Assembly: GCA_965232165.1 (NCBI GenBank)
Contig: CBDDOY010000001.1
Span: 186,001-250,000 of the forward strand
Source of the DNA: UBA2779 sp965232165
GTDB taxonomy: Bacteria; Spirochaetota; Spirochaetia; DSM-2461
Direction of reading: 5' to 3'
Length of the DNA stretch: 64,000 bases
Shown here: positions 36,045-44,260 of the stretch, piece after piece
How positions within the stretch are numbered: position 1 is the stretch's first letter
How the letters are laid out: every line of letters starts with the position of its first letter
Notes under the pieces: model-generated
Databases searched by the model: none
What the model was told of the DNA's origin: nothing
Seen by the model: the letters and a program-made list of their open reading frames with translations, nothing else
Program-made: the position numbers and the translations under genes

Positions 36045-36380
36045 ATGCCCAAGTATCTATGTTTACAAAGGAGTCTGCCAAATAATGCAGCCGATGGCCC
36101 GACCCCTGAACAAATGCAGGAAATGTATGCCGAGTTCGGCGCATGGCAACAGAAATTCAAGGATAAGCTTACCGACATGGGCGGAAAACTCGGTGCCGGA
36201 AGGTTTGTAAATGCAGAAGGCATTTCATTAGACTCATTCATCAAGGTTCATGAATTGGCGGGCGGATACATGATAGTAACCGCCGAGAATATGGATGATG
36301 CCGTTCAGGTCGCTCGGGAGTGTCCTGGACTGGCGGGCCCCGGTTCGGCCTGTGAGGTAATCGAAATACATAGCCCCTGA
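36045..36380 (+). CDS. YCII-related (DGPF) domain protein
   Basis: This 111-residue protein has the YciI/DGPF fold: MPKYLCLQRS, the MQEMYAEFGAWQQKFKDKL helix, LGAGRFV, the GGYMIVTAENMDDAVQVARECPGL helix, and the final VIEIHSP strand. Members are small dimeric, possibly metal- or heme-binding proteins without a settled reaction. AAGGAGG lies seven bases before the ATG. The gene stands alone. Confidence 0.88.
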   Translation: MPKYLCLQRSLPNNAADGPTPEQMQEMYAEFGAWQQKFKDKLTDMGGKLGAGRFVNAEGISLDSFIKVHELAGGYMIVTAENMDDAVQVARECPGLAGPGSACEVIEIHSP

Positions 36381-36460
36381 TCCTTCCTGTGAAACAGCGG
36401 CGGATGAAATCGAGGGAATTGCATAAGCAGATTATTTAGGGCACCTTCAATAACATGAAA

Positions 36461-36592
36461 GCGCAAGGGATTGAAACGGAAATGCCGCTGGCAGCTCCGG
36501 CGATTGGCAATGAGCCGGAAACAGGCTGCCAGAGCAAGGCATTGCAGTGAAAAGCCCGACCCGAAGGGTTGCGCCCAGACCTTGATTTTTGA
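36461..36592 (-). repeat. Dispersed repeat family R2, copy d (full length, best hairpin)
   Basis: On the minus strand it reads from a TCAAAAATC leader to the CCCTTGCGC tail. Its centre is a nested inverted repeat: AATGCC...GGCATT outside, CTGGCAGC...GCTGCCAG next and CCGGC...GCCGG inside, with a loop of 12. It sits between the convergent YCII and lipB genes. A GGGCACCTTC end just upstream (36440) resembles an R1 terminus. Confidence 0.85.
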
Positions 36593-36660
36593 ATTGACGA
36601 AACACGAGGGCCAGCCTCGGAATGGCTATAGATGTGCTGTCAAAGCTCAGGCAGTGCAGA

Positions 36661-37356
36661 TTACGGGGTTTTGTATTCGATTCTCATGCTTCCAGGGACA
36701 TATCCCAGAGTTTCTCTAAAGATTGAGGAAACACCCTCGGCAACTTGGCAGAGGCTGACTCGCCGGTTCAGCAACTGTTCCAATGAAGTGACTCCTCGCT
36801 CGGGGTCCCGTATTCCACATGGTATAATCCAGTCAAAATGCCCTAAGTTCGTATTCACGTTTAAGGCAAAGCCGTGCATGGTAACCCTGCGGCGCAGGGA
36901 AATACCGATAGCCGCTATCTTGTTCATGCCCACCCACACACCGGTGTGGTGAGCATCATGCCTTGCCGTGATGGCATGGCAGGTTTCTAGGTAGGAGATG
37001 AGGGTTTCCTCGATCTTACCAACAAAAGTCCTCACCTGAAAGCCGAAATTGGCTATGTCGATGAAGAGATAACCCACCAGTTGACCCGGCCCATGGTAAG
37101 TTGCTTCTCCTCCCCGTTCGGTTTGTATCACCTCAATACCGGCTTCTTCAGGGTTGATGAGAATGTTCTCCGCCTGATTAAACCGTATGCCGGTGGTAAT
37201 AACCGGCGGGTGTTCCAAGAGCCAGAGTGTATCGGGGATTTCGCCGGCAACCCGCCTGGAATGGATATCCCTCTGCCGATTATACGCCTGGGTAAAAGGT
37301 TGGGGGTCTACTGTGTGAAACGCATCCAGTTTCATTTCAAGGGTATGGGCATCCAT
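36661..37356 (-). CDS. lipB: Octanoyl-[acyl-carrier-protein]:protein transferase
   Basis: The 231-residue enzyme transfers octanoate from ACP to lipoyl domains, the first step of lipoate synthesis. It shows RGGEATYHGPGQLVGY, the Lys motif NKIAAIGI, the MHGFALNV strand and the catalytic Cys in IIPCGI. The start overlaps the stop of the PHP phosphatase gene by 25 bp. No lipA is seen nearby. Confidence 0.95.
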   Translation of the reverse strand: MDAHTLEMKLDAFHTVDPQPFTQAYNRQRDIHSRRVAGEIPDTLWLLEHPPVITTGIRFNQAENILINPEEAGIEVIQTERGGEATYHGPGQLVGYLFIDIANFGFQVRTFVGKIEETLISYLETCHAITARHDAHHTGVWVGMNKIAAIGISLRRRVTMHGFALNVNTNLGHFDWIIPCGIRDPERGVTSLEQLLNRRVSLCQVAEGVSSIFRETLGYVPGSMRIEYKTP

Positions 37357-38180
37357 CGATTATCCAGCAGTGCCCAGGTTTGCCTGAAGCCGATTTCCTG
37401 CAGGAGCTTCCATGATTCTTCATAGCGGCAGTCAATATCCTGTGGGCGGTGGGCATCGGCATTTATCAACACCGGTATGTCTCGCTTGAGGACTTCGGCC
37501 AAAATCCAGGGAGAGGGGTATACTTCGTCCAATGTGTTCCGGGCAATGGCGCCGGAATTTACCTCAACCATGATTCGACGGCCCGCTATGACATCCAGGC
37601 TGCGGAGTACCAGTTCACGGTACCAGGATGCGGATTCGGAGAACAGTTCGTTATTGCGATTCCATTTCTTTATCAAATCGAAATGCCCCAGGATGTCGAA
37701 GCCTCCGAGACGGGCCAGCTCGACGATACGGGTGTAATAGGCCTCGCAGAGGGCCTGAACTGAGCCGCCGTGCCGAGTGTCGATGAGCCAATGAAGATCG
37801 TCCAGGGGACCATCGACACAGCGGTATTGTGGATTCTGTTCCAATCCAGCGGTGGTATGAACCGACCCAATCACGTAATCCAGATTGAGATTGACCCATC
37901 GGCCATCCTTCGGGGCCTGGAATCCCCGGATATAGTCGATTTCCAAGGCTTTATAAATTTGCAGACGGGATTGCCATTTATGCTTCATCCTATCCAGTTC
38001 CAGCAGATAGAAAGAAAGGTTTTCCTCGCTGAGCGTCCAGTCGTTCTCCATTGGCAGGGGAGCATGAGAAGAGAAACCAAGGGCTGCTAATCCTTTTTCT
38101 ACAGCGCTAACGATGTAGGCTTCAATATCTTCCTTGCCGTCGCAGAGGCTGTTATGCGTGTGATAGTTGGTCTTGATCAT
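37332..38180 (-). CDS. PHP-family histidinol-phosphatase-like hydrolase
   Basis: This 282-residue metallophosphoesterase of the PHP superfamily has HTHNSLCDG (first metal-binding HxH), GFSSHAP, EIDYI, a DYVIGSVHTT segment, ILGHFDLIK and a final NADAHRPQDI. Its best match in style is HisJ/HisK, which dephosphorylates histidinol phosphate, but no other his genes are in the window, so the substrate is unsure. It is cotranscribed with lipB. Confidence 0.85.
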   Translation of the reverse strand: MIKTNYHTHNSLCDGKEDIEAYIVSAVEKGLAALGFSSHAPLPMENDWTLSEENLSFYLLELDRMKHKWQSRLQIYKALEIDYIRGFQAPKDGRWVNLNLDYVIGSVHTTAGLEQNPQYRCVDGPLDDLHWLIDTRHGGSVQALCEAYYTRIVELARLGGFDILGHFDLIKKWNRNNELFSESASWYRELVLRSLDVIAGRRIMVEVNSGAIARNTLDEVYPSPWILAEVLKRDIPVLINADAHRPQDIDCRYEESWKLLQEIGFRQTWALLDNRWMPIPLK

Positions 38181-38278
38181 GGTTAATCAACTTTAACCGT
38201 GTACATACAGACGAATCAAGGGAAACCTGCCGTGATTAGGGGGTCGTCAGTTATCTAAGGAAATGCTAGCCTTCTATT

Positions 38279-39121
38279 ATGGAAACTCCATTTGCTCCCA
38301 CCATTCATTCCCTATCAGATACTTGGCTGCAGATAAGAGCGAAGCCTTACCTCTATCTTTTATTGTGGCTCCTTCTGTCCCTGGCCCCAGTAGTCTTAGT
38401 CACCCAATTACTGTCACGGCCTATTGAGGCGGCTTTAACGGATTTTTTTAATAGCATTTCCGGTTCACAAGCCGGTGAACCATTGGATTTTCCGCCTGGA
38501 TTGATGGAGTCTTTCCTGAAGCTTATAGGACTTTACTGCATTGTTTTAGGAATCAACACACTGATCAATGTCTACTATGGCGCCGTACTTTCACAGACCA
38601 TCAGTCGATTCAGACGGCAAGAATTGCCGGTCTTCCGCGAAGTGTTGTCAGATGGGGCATCTCAATATATAGGTTTCCTTAAGTCCGTTCTTTACACCGC
38701 CTGGCTAATATTTTGGAAACCAACTGCCGCAATACTCATCGGAAATCTCCTTACTGGACTTCTCAGGCAGGAAATATGGTCTTCAGCGGGGATTTTAGTT
38801 GGGATTTTTCTCGTCTTCACAAACACATACCGCTATGGCCTGAGCCCCTTCATTCATTTGAGCTTAGGACTTAGCGGCAAAGAAGCAAGTCTATTATGCC
38901 GTGCATTCTACAATGAAGATCGAAGGATTGTATCCTCATTGTTCCTGTTGCTCCTACTCTTGCCGATCCTCGTATTCTTGCTGCTATTCTCCCTCTTCAT
39001 GAGAGCGGGAATTTATCTTGGCATCGGAGGAGTCCTTCTTTGGATTATCCAAAGCCTCTATCAGTTTGCGGCAATAATGACTATGATCAACTTTGCGATG
39101 AATTCGTTTTCTACCAAATAA
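38279..39121 (+). CDS. Hypothetical multi-pass membrane protein
   Basis: The 280-residue protein has about six predicted membrane helices (for example YLYLLLWLLLSLAPVVLV near residue 25, the LLLPILVFLLLFSLF run near 220, and GVLLWIIQ). The pattern recalls DUF975/DUF4013-type proteins, but no signature residues are recognised. A possible AAGGAAA site is 17 bases from the ATG, further than usual. Its last 11 bp overlap the 3' end of the convergent lipoprotein gene. Confidence 0.7.
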   Translation: METPFAPTIHSLSDTWLQIRAKPYLYLLLWLLLSLAPVVLVTQLLSRPIEAALTDFFNSISGSQAGEPLDFPPGLMESFLKLIGLYCIVLGINTLINVYYGAVLSQTISRFRRQELPVFREVLSDGASQYIGFLKSVLYTAWLIFWKPTAAILIGNLLTGLLRQEIWSSAGILVGIFLVFTNTYRYGLSPFIHLSLGLSGKEASLLCRAFYNEDRRIVSSLFLLLLLLPILVFLLLFSLFMRAGIYLGIGGVLLWIIQSLYQFAAIMTMINFAMNSFSTK

Positions 39122-40070
39122 CCTGATTCGGAAATTCTTCTACATTGTCGGTCGTAATAGTTGAACCATCAGGTTCAATGCAAATTATCATTTGATATGG
39201 TGAAAGAAAGAAAGACTTCGCTCCTTTGTTCTCCATCTCAATGCTTACCGATCCGCCCACTGCCGAAGCATGGTAAACCCTGAATACTTTTTTAGGATTG
39301 GAAATATTGCTTATGGTAAGTCTTGCATTAAAAAAACCATTGACAGATTTCTGTACGCTATTGAGAACTGTTATCTCAGGGAATATGGTTTGCTCTCCTA
39401 CATCAAACCTCAATATGGTTTGAGCCACTTTCTGAGGAATCACCAGATAGCCCTTGCCCGGAATGAAGCTTTTCAACGTCTGCCCATTTTCGCTGTGCAT
39501 AAACAGAGGAACACCGTATTCTTCCTTATTCCCGATAATCCAAGTTTTTTTCCCATAAATCATTATTGTTGGATCTTCGACTATTTCCCTCACGAATCCA
39601 TCACTGCTATAGATGTATTGGCCACTCCGGAGGCTTGGGGTAGGCATGTCAATATTATCTGTGTTCAACATTGTTTTGAGTTTTTCGTAGAATTTCTTGT
39701 TCGGCCCGAATTCATCCACGGGGCGTGCGTTGGAAATCACGCCGCCTCTCACAACGAGTTTATCCTTCTCAATTATGAAAGTCATCTTCGGCCATTCCCC
39801 GCTATCTGTTCCGCTGGGCAGGAATGATGCAATAGATTGAGAGTCCTCATTGGTAGTGATATCCAATAAATATAATTGCTCTCCAGGCCTGATATACGCA
39901 ATATCCCCGGATATTGATCGTGGCTGTGCCCTCAACTCGGAGGTGTTCCCACTGCTTCCGTTAGTTGTACATGAAGAAATTGCAATAAACCCCGAAAGAA
40001 GCAGAGCATATAAAGCCCATTTGTTTTCTGTTTTCGGTGCTATACCATAAACGCTATATGTGATGTTCAT
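39111..40070 (-). CDS. Hypothetical lipoprotein
   Basis: The 319-residue protein has a long basic N-terminus followed by a hydrophobic stretch and a lipobox-like AISSC (WALYALLLSGFIAISSC), so it is probably lipid-anchored. The mature part is beta-rich with no recognised domain. The start may lie further in; the N-terminal 17 residues before the hydrophobic core are long for a signal peptide. No partner gene is evident. Confidence 0.65.
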   Translation of the reverse strand: MNITYSVYGIAPKTENKWALYALLLSGFIAISSCTTNGSSGNTSELRAQPRSISGDIAYIRPGEQLYLLDITTNEDSQSIASFLPSGTDSGEWPKMTFIIEKDKLVVRGGVISNARPVDEFGPNKKFYEKLKTMLNTDNIDMPTPSLRSGQYIYSSDGFVREIVEDPTIMIYGKKTWIIGNKEEYGVPLFMHSENGQTLKSFIPGKGYLVIPQKVAQTILRFDVGEQTIFPEITVLNSVQKSVNGFFNARLTISNISNPKKVFRVYHASAVGGSVSIEMENKGAKSFFLSPYQMIICIEPDGSTITTDNVEEFPNQVIW

Positions 40071-40531
40071 TATAAAAACAAACCCTCCATGGGTATAATA
40101 TACAGGGTATGGCCGAGATTGTCAATTACTGGGCAGTGCCAGCCATCTTGCCTGCATTCCAAACCAAAATTCTTTTAGTACCTCCATGCTTTCTCGCCAT
40201 ATATGAAGCTGCTCATAAACATATCACCCGGAGGTATTCATGAAGCTTGATTGTCTGAATACTGGTTAACAAATTAATTGTGATAAGAATCATTTTTTTC
40301 CATCTGAGAAAAAGGATGTGCGGCTTCCTAAGAAGCGCCGCAGCACTCTCATTTTCGTAAAAACTCGGGAACGTTTAGCTATTGGGAACATAAGAAACAC
40401 TTCAGTTAAAACTAACCCCGCCCAGCATCTTCGAATCAGAAGAAAGCCAGAACCTCAGAATTGACATTTGCAGGCAGTGCTTTGCGATCTTGCTTACAGC
40501 ACCGCTTCGCTCATTGAGATAAGCTTCATTC
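40071..40531. other. 460 bp gap; one terminator-like hairpin, otherwise nothing recognised
   Basis: Apart from the hairpin at 40305-40342 downstream of tRNA-Leu, I see no coding frame with a ribosome binding site and no family repeat here. Confidence 0.5.
40305..40342 (-). terminator. Probable intrinsic terminator downstream of tRNA-Leu
   Basis: On the minus strand TGCGGC-GCTTC-TTAG-GAAGC-CGCA forms a stable stem with one bulge and a four-base loop. It is followed by ACATCCTTTTTCTC, which has a T5 run. It lies about 190 bases beyond the tRNA 3' end, so the primary transcript would be processed. Confidence 0.5.
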
Positions 40532-40615
40532 TACCGGCGGTCGGACTCGAACCGACACGTTCTTACGAACAATAGATTTTGAGTCTATCGTGTCTACCAA
40601 TTTCACCACGCCGGC
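40532..40615 (-). tRNA. tRNA-Leu (anticodon CAA)
   Basis: The minus strand folds into a complete class II tRNA of 84 bases. The acceptor stem is GCCGGCG/CGCCGGT with a G-U first pair. The anticodon stem ATAGA/TCTAT carries the loop CTCAAAA (anticodon CAA). The long variable arm has GTTCGTAAGAAC, and the T arm is GTCGG-TTCGAGT-CCGAC. The 3' CCA is not encoded. It reads UUG codons. Confidence 0.95.
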
Positions 40616-40660
40616 AAGTTGAATAGTGTTCTGTATTTAACATAATTATAAATGACAACA

Positions 40661-40755
40661 GGCGCAAGGGATTGCAGCGGAAATGCCGCTGGCTGCCAGA
40701 TTAAGGCATTGGAGCGGAAAGCCCGACCCGGGGGGGCGCCCAGATAATGATTTTC
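40661..40755 (-). repeat. Dispersed repeat family R2, copy e (short form)
   Basis: On the minus strand it keeps the core GGGTCGGGCTTTCCGCTCC, AATGCC and the TTGCAGCGG-side hairpin. It lacks the inner CCGGC stem, which leaves the compact hairpin CTGGC-TGCC-AG. It is 45 bp upstream of tRNA-Leu. Confidence 0.8.
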
Positions 40756-41020
40756 GTAATTCACAGCCCACTAATATGATAAGTGTAGTGCGGAAGTGAA
40801 GCCCTGTCAATGCTCCGCTGCCCCCTTTGGGCCGATCTCTCAGGATTGGCGATGGAAGACCTTGATGAGACGGCTTCCTAGGGTGACAGGAAGCACTTCG
40901 CTGTGCGAGTTTGGGCATCATGGAACAGGATGCATTCGGACAAGGCGGGAAACACTTCAAAACTGTTGCTTCTTCCAAATAACTGACTATATTATTATCC
41001 AGTACTATTAAGGAAGTACT

Positions 41021-41796
41021 ATGAAAAAGTATTTTCTATTGAAAACAGTGCTGACAGGTTTGGCATCAGTACTGTTCTTGGGTTCCTGCACAGCCAATAC
41101 CATTACCTGAACGCCCAAGGGCGGCTCATCGGCACTCCTGGGGTTAAGGTCTGAAGAGCAGTCGAAATTGTATCTGGCAGTGCAGAGTGTTGATGGCAGT
41201 TATCAGGCAAATCCCTGGACATTCTACATCCCCTCAAGCCGCAAGGGCACTAAGCCAAGACTTCTTGGAACCGGCAAAGACGCTAATACGGTGGAGATAG
41301 ATGCCTCAACGGAGTTTGAATTTGAACTAGGTATATCCGAGCCTAAAGGGATTCTTCAAAAGGGCGAAGAATGGCACAAGGACCGCTTGAAGATAACAAT
41401 CAAGGCATTGGAGCCAGACGGGAATTATGCATCGGTCCTTAACATGCCTCAGATGAAACTAGCAGGCCAGAAGAAGAATAGTGTGCCAATGGGATATATT
41501 CTGCTAAGAAAAGGACTTAAACCTATCCAGAAATGGGAAATTACCGGAGTGCCGGTTCCTAATGGCACGGGGTTATTGAAAAAGGTTACAGATTATATGA
41601 TTGAAGGGCACCTCTAAAAAAACCCATTTAGTTCTTGACTCGATCTTTTCCGCCGCTACTGCGTTGTCAAAATACTCACGTAGCTTAAGCTACGCTTGAG
41701 CTTTTGCCGCCTTGTATCGACAAAAAATTTCTTCGTCAATTTCCTGAAGCTGTTTTTTAGAGGTGCCCTGAAGAAATCGACGCTAGTTTGATTTAG
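41021..41796 (+). pseudogene. Lipoprotein gene broken by an in-frame TGA and a MITE insertion
   Basis: AAGGAAG precedes the ATG at 41021. The frame begins with a clear lipoprotein signal (lipobox LGSC, Cys23) but meets TGA at codon 30 (41108). It then stays open to codon 198 as a well-formed protein with no recognised domain. The last three codons and the TAA at 41617 lie inside MITE copy A. Removing the element and one TGAA duplicate restores ...DYMIEEIDASLI and a TAG at 41794, so the original C-terminus can be read. Confidence 0.75.
41606..41768 (+). mobile_element. MITE-like element R1, copy A (163 bp, reference copy)
   Basis: It is bounded by inverted termini GGGCACCTCTAAAAAA and TTTTTTAGAGGTGCCC and flanked by a TGAA duplication (41602-41605 and 41769-41772). 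The inside contains an ACGTAGCTTAAGCTACG palindrome. There is no coding capacity, so it would need a transposase from elsewhere. Confidence 0.85.
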
Positions 41797-41957
41797 GAAC
41801 ACAGTGGACTGTTGCCATAGGGACATTGGGGCAAGTCTCATAGATTCCCGCTCAATGCCCTTGGCTGAATGCCTGTTTCTTCCTGCTGTAGAAACATCAA
41901 CACATCCAAGTCCTCATCGGTTCATTTTTTCTAAGTGGAAAGGCCCTTTTTCAGAGC

Positions 41958-43004
41958 CTAATACACCTCAACGCCCAGGATACCGAGACTTTTCTCTCCG
42001 ATAAGAAAAATATCGTCGCCCTTCGTTTCCATAGCCCAAATCCCTGCCGGCAAGCTGCCCTCAAACAGGGTGAGATCATGGTGAGTGAAAAGCTTCAAAA
42101 CACCGCCATCAATCGCCATTCCATATATGGCCATGGTTCCCGTGTCTCCGACAACAGACCAATCACGAGAAACACCGGCAGCCTCCAGCCTGCGGATTTC
42201 ATCTTTGCCGACACTGGCCAGGATAACATGGTCATCAGACTCATAGGCAGCTAAGGCATCGTCGTATACAAAATCCACCTTCACATATCGGCGAATTTCT
42301 CTTTCAGTCTCATAACTATTGATTAGAGTGAACCCATTCCTACTCTCGCTGAGCAGGATGAAGCGCTGCGGCTCCAGGCCGGCGACGAGGGCCAGCCTTT
42401 TCCCATCGGAAGACAGCGCCCCGCCATAGATGGCTTCAACTCGGCTTCTCTCCGGTCGGTATTCTAGAGAAACATCACCGGAATCCTCAACGATCAGGCA
42501 CCGGCCATCCAATAAACCGACTAGGCTTCGTTCGCCTCGGGCATCGAGCACCGTGAGAATGGACAAGAACTCCCGCCGCCAGAGTACGGCGCCGTTTGCT
42601 GGATCGATTTTATGCAGAACCCCGTTGGCATCATTGTATAAAAAGAGATGGTCATTTCGTGCGTAGGGTTTTGCCATGATAGGAATTCTAGACCTCAAAC
42701 GACCGTCGGGTTCATGAATTTCCACACCAAGGCCAACAACGGCAGCCCACCAGTCACGGCCCACGGCCACGGACTGGCCTTCCTGGTAATGCACAGGGCG
42801 GCTATCCTCGTCGAGGAAAAGAACACGATTCGCGGCCTGTATGCCCATCACAGGAGGGCCGCCGCCTACACCGGATATGCGACTCCCGAATTCCACAACG
42901 GCCTTGGGACGGAGAATCAACTCCCTGCCGCTTATCCTGGGGAAGAGGAAGAAATTGACGAGGAGAAGTACAGCACTAAAAAATACAATACCTCTTATCT
43001 TCAT
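41958..43004 (-). CDS. Membrane-anchored beta-propeller-like protein of unknown function
   Basis: The 348-residue protein has an N-terminal hydrophobic anchor (IVFFSAVLLLVNFFLF) and then a beta-rich region with PQQ/WD-like blade motifs (DPANGAVLWRREF, LSSDGKRLALV, GEKSLGILGVEVY). It is probably periplasmic. Such repeat scaffolds often bind partners instead of catalysing reactions. It lies 58 bp downstream of gguB in the same direction and could be cotranscribed with the importer. Confidence 0.65.
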   Translation of the reverse strand: MKIRGIVFFSAVLLLVNFFLFPRISGRELILRPKAVVEFGSRISGVGGGPPVMGIQAANRVLFLDEDSRPVHYQEGQSVAVGRDWWAAVVGLGVEIHEPDGRLRSRIPIMAKPYARNDHLFLYNDANGVLHKIDPANGAVLWRREFLSILTVLDARGERSLVGLLDGRCLIVEDSGDVSLEYRPERSRVEAIYGGALSSDGKRLALVAGLEPQRFILLSESRNGFTLINSYETEREIRRYVKVDFVYDDALAAYESDDHVILASVGKDEIRRLEAAGVSRDWSVVGDTGTMAIYGMAIDGGVLKLFTHHDLTLFEGSLPAGIWAMETKGDDIFLIGEKSLGILGVEVY

Positions 43005-43061
43005 AGAGAATCCGAAGCCAAATACTCGGTCATGTTTTTCTGATATTTCTTGAGCCTGTCC

Positions 43062-44249
43062 CTACTTCTCTCCCAGCTTCCGGGTGGTCACATCAAAGAT
43101 AACCGCTAGGGAAAGCACCGCTCCACGCACGATGTACTGTGATGAGATGTCTATGCCCATAAGATTCATTCCGCTTGTGAGAGAGGTATAAACGATGGCG
43201 CCTATCAGTGAATTCACCACATTGCCGACCCCTCCCGCAGCCGATACGCCGCCGATGTATGCGGCGGCAATCGCATCAAGCTCCAGCAATGTGCCGGCTG
43301 TGGTGGTCGCGGACTGCAGCCGGGAAGCGAACAGCATACCGGACAGGGCCGAGAGCATACCCATAGAACCGAAGACCGCAAAGGTTATACGCTTCACGCT
43401 GATTCCACTCAATTCAGCCGCTTCAGGATTGCCGCCTACCGCGTAAATATGCCTTCCAAGGATGGTTTTGTTTGTGACGAAGCTGTAGATACTCACCACG
43501 ATCATGACGATTACCAAGGTCCAAGAGAGACCATTATAGCCAGCGAGTATCCACGTTACCAAGGAGATGAGAACCGATACGAAGGCAATCTGAATAATGA
43601 ATAGATCAGCAGGCAGCACATCGAAATTGTAGGCAAGCTTGTTGCGCCGGGAAATGACAGATTTTGTGACGAACCATACCACAGCCAATAGCCCGATAAA
43701 CAGGGTGAGTTTATGCATCTGAGGCAAAAACCCCTCGGATGCGAAGATATCTGGTATGTAACCGTTTCCTATGGCGTTGAAGATATCGTTATTAATGACA
43801 ATGGTGCCAGTATCGAGAGTAACCAGGAGGAGCAGCCCCCTGTATATGAGCCATCCCGCTAGCGAGGCGACGAAGGCCGGTATGCCGAGCTGGGCCACAG
43901 GGTACGCCGTAACAAGGCCCGCAATTGCGCCAAAAGCAAGCACCAGAGGGATAACAAGGAAGACCGGCATCTTCCAAAATACCAGGGCAATGGCCACGAC
44001 TGCGCCGAGAAACCCGGAAAGAAATCCGACCGAGAGATCGATGTGCCTAATGACGATGATGAGCGTCATTCCCACTGCGATAATGGCCAGATAACCGGTT
44101 TGGTTCAACAGGTTGCTGATGTTCCTAGGCGAGATAAACAAGCCGTTGGTGGTAATCGAGAAGATCGTAATAATGATGAATAAGGCGATATACATCCCAT
44201 AATCACGAATGTGTTTCCTTAATTCCGCCCGTAGATCGCTGATTTTCAT
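43062..44249 (-). CDS. gguB: Sugar ABC importer permease (GguB/MmsB/XylH-like)
   Basis: This 395-residue inner-membrane permease has about ten helices and the motif GNPEAAELSGISVKRI, where the EAA-like loop contacts the ATPase. It resembles the permease of the multiple-monosaccharide ChvE-GguAB and xylose XylFGH systems. It is 11 bp downstream of the ATPase gene. Substrates in such systems are aldopentoses and aldohexoses such as xylose, arabinose, galactose and glucose. Confidence 0.92.
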   Translation of the reverse strand: MKISDLRAELRKHIRDYGMYIALFIIITIFSITTNGLFISPRNISNLLNQTGYLAIIAVGMTLIIVIRHIDLSVGFLSGFLGAVVAIALVFWKMPVFLVIPLVLAFGAIAGLVTAYPVAQLGIPAFVASLAGWLIYRGLLLLVTLDTGTIVINNDIFNAIGNGYIPDIFASEGFLPQMHKLTLFIGLLAVVWFVTKSVISRRNKLAYNFDVLPADLFIIQIAFVSVLISLVTWILAGYNGLSWTLVIVMIVVSIYSFVTNKTILGRHIYAVGGNPEAAELSGISVKRITFAVFGSMGMLSALSGMLFASRLQSATTTAGTLLELDAIAAAYIGGVSAAGGVGNVVNSLIGAIVYTSLTSGMNLMGIDISSQYIVRGAVLSLAVIFDVTTRKLGEK

Positions 44250-44260
44250 GTTATTCTCCC

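Noticed and set aside
41108..41110. TGA as a selenocysteine codon
   Set aside because: A compact CGCCC/GGGCG hairpin follows the TGA, but it is too close and lacks a SECIS-like loop. The codon falls in a lipoprotein linker and the gene carries a second lesion, so a pseudogene is simpler.
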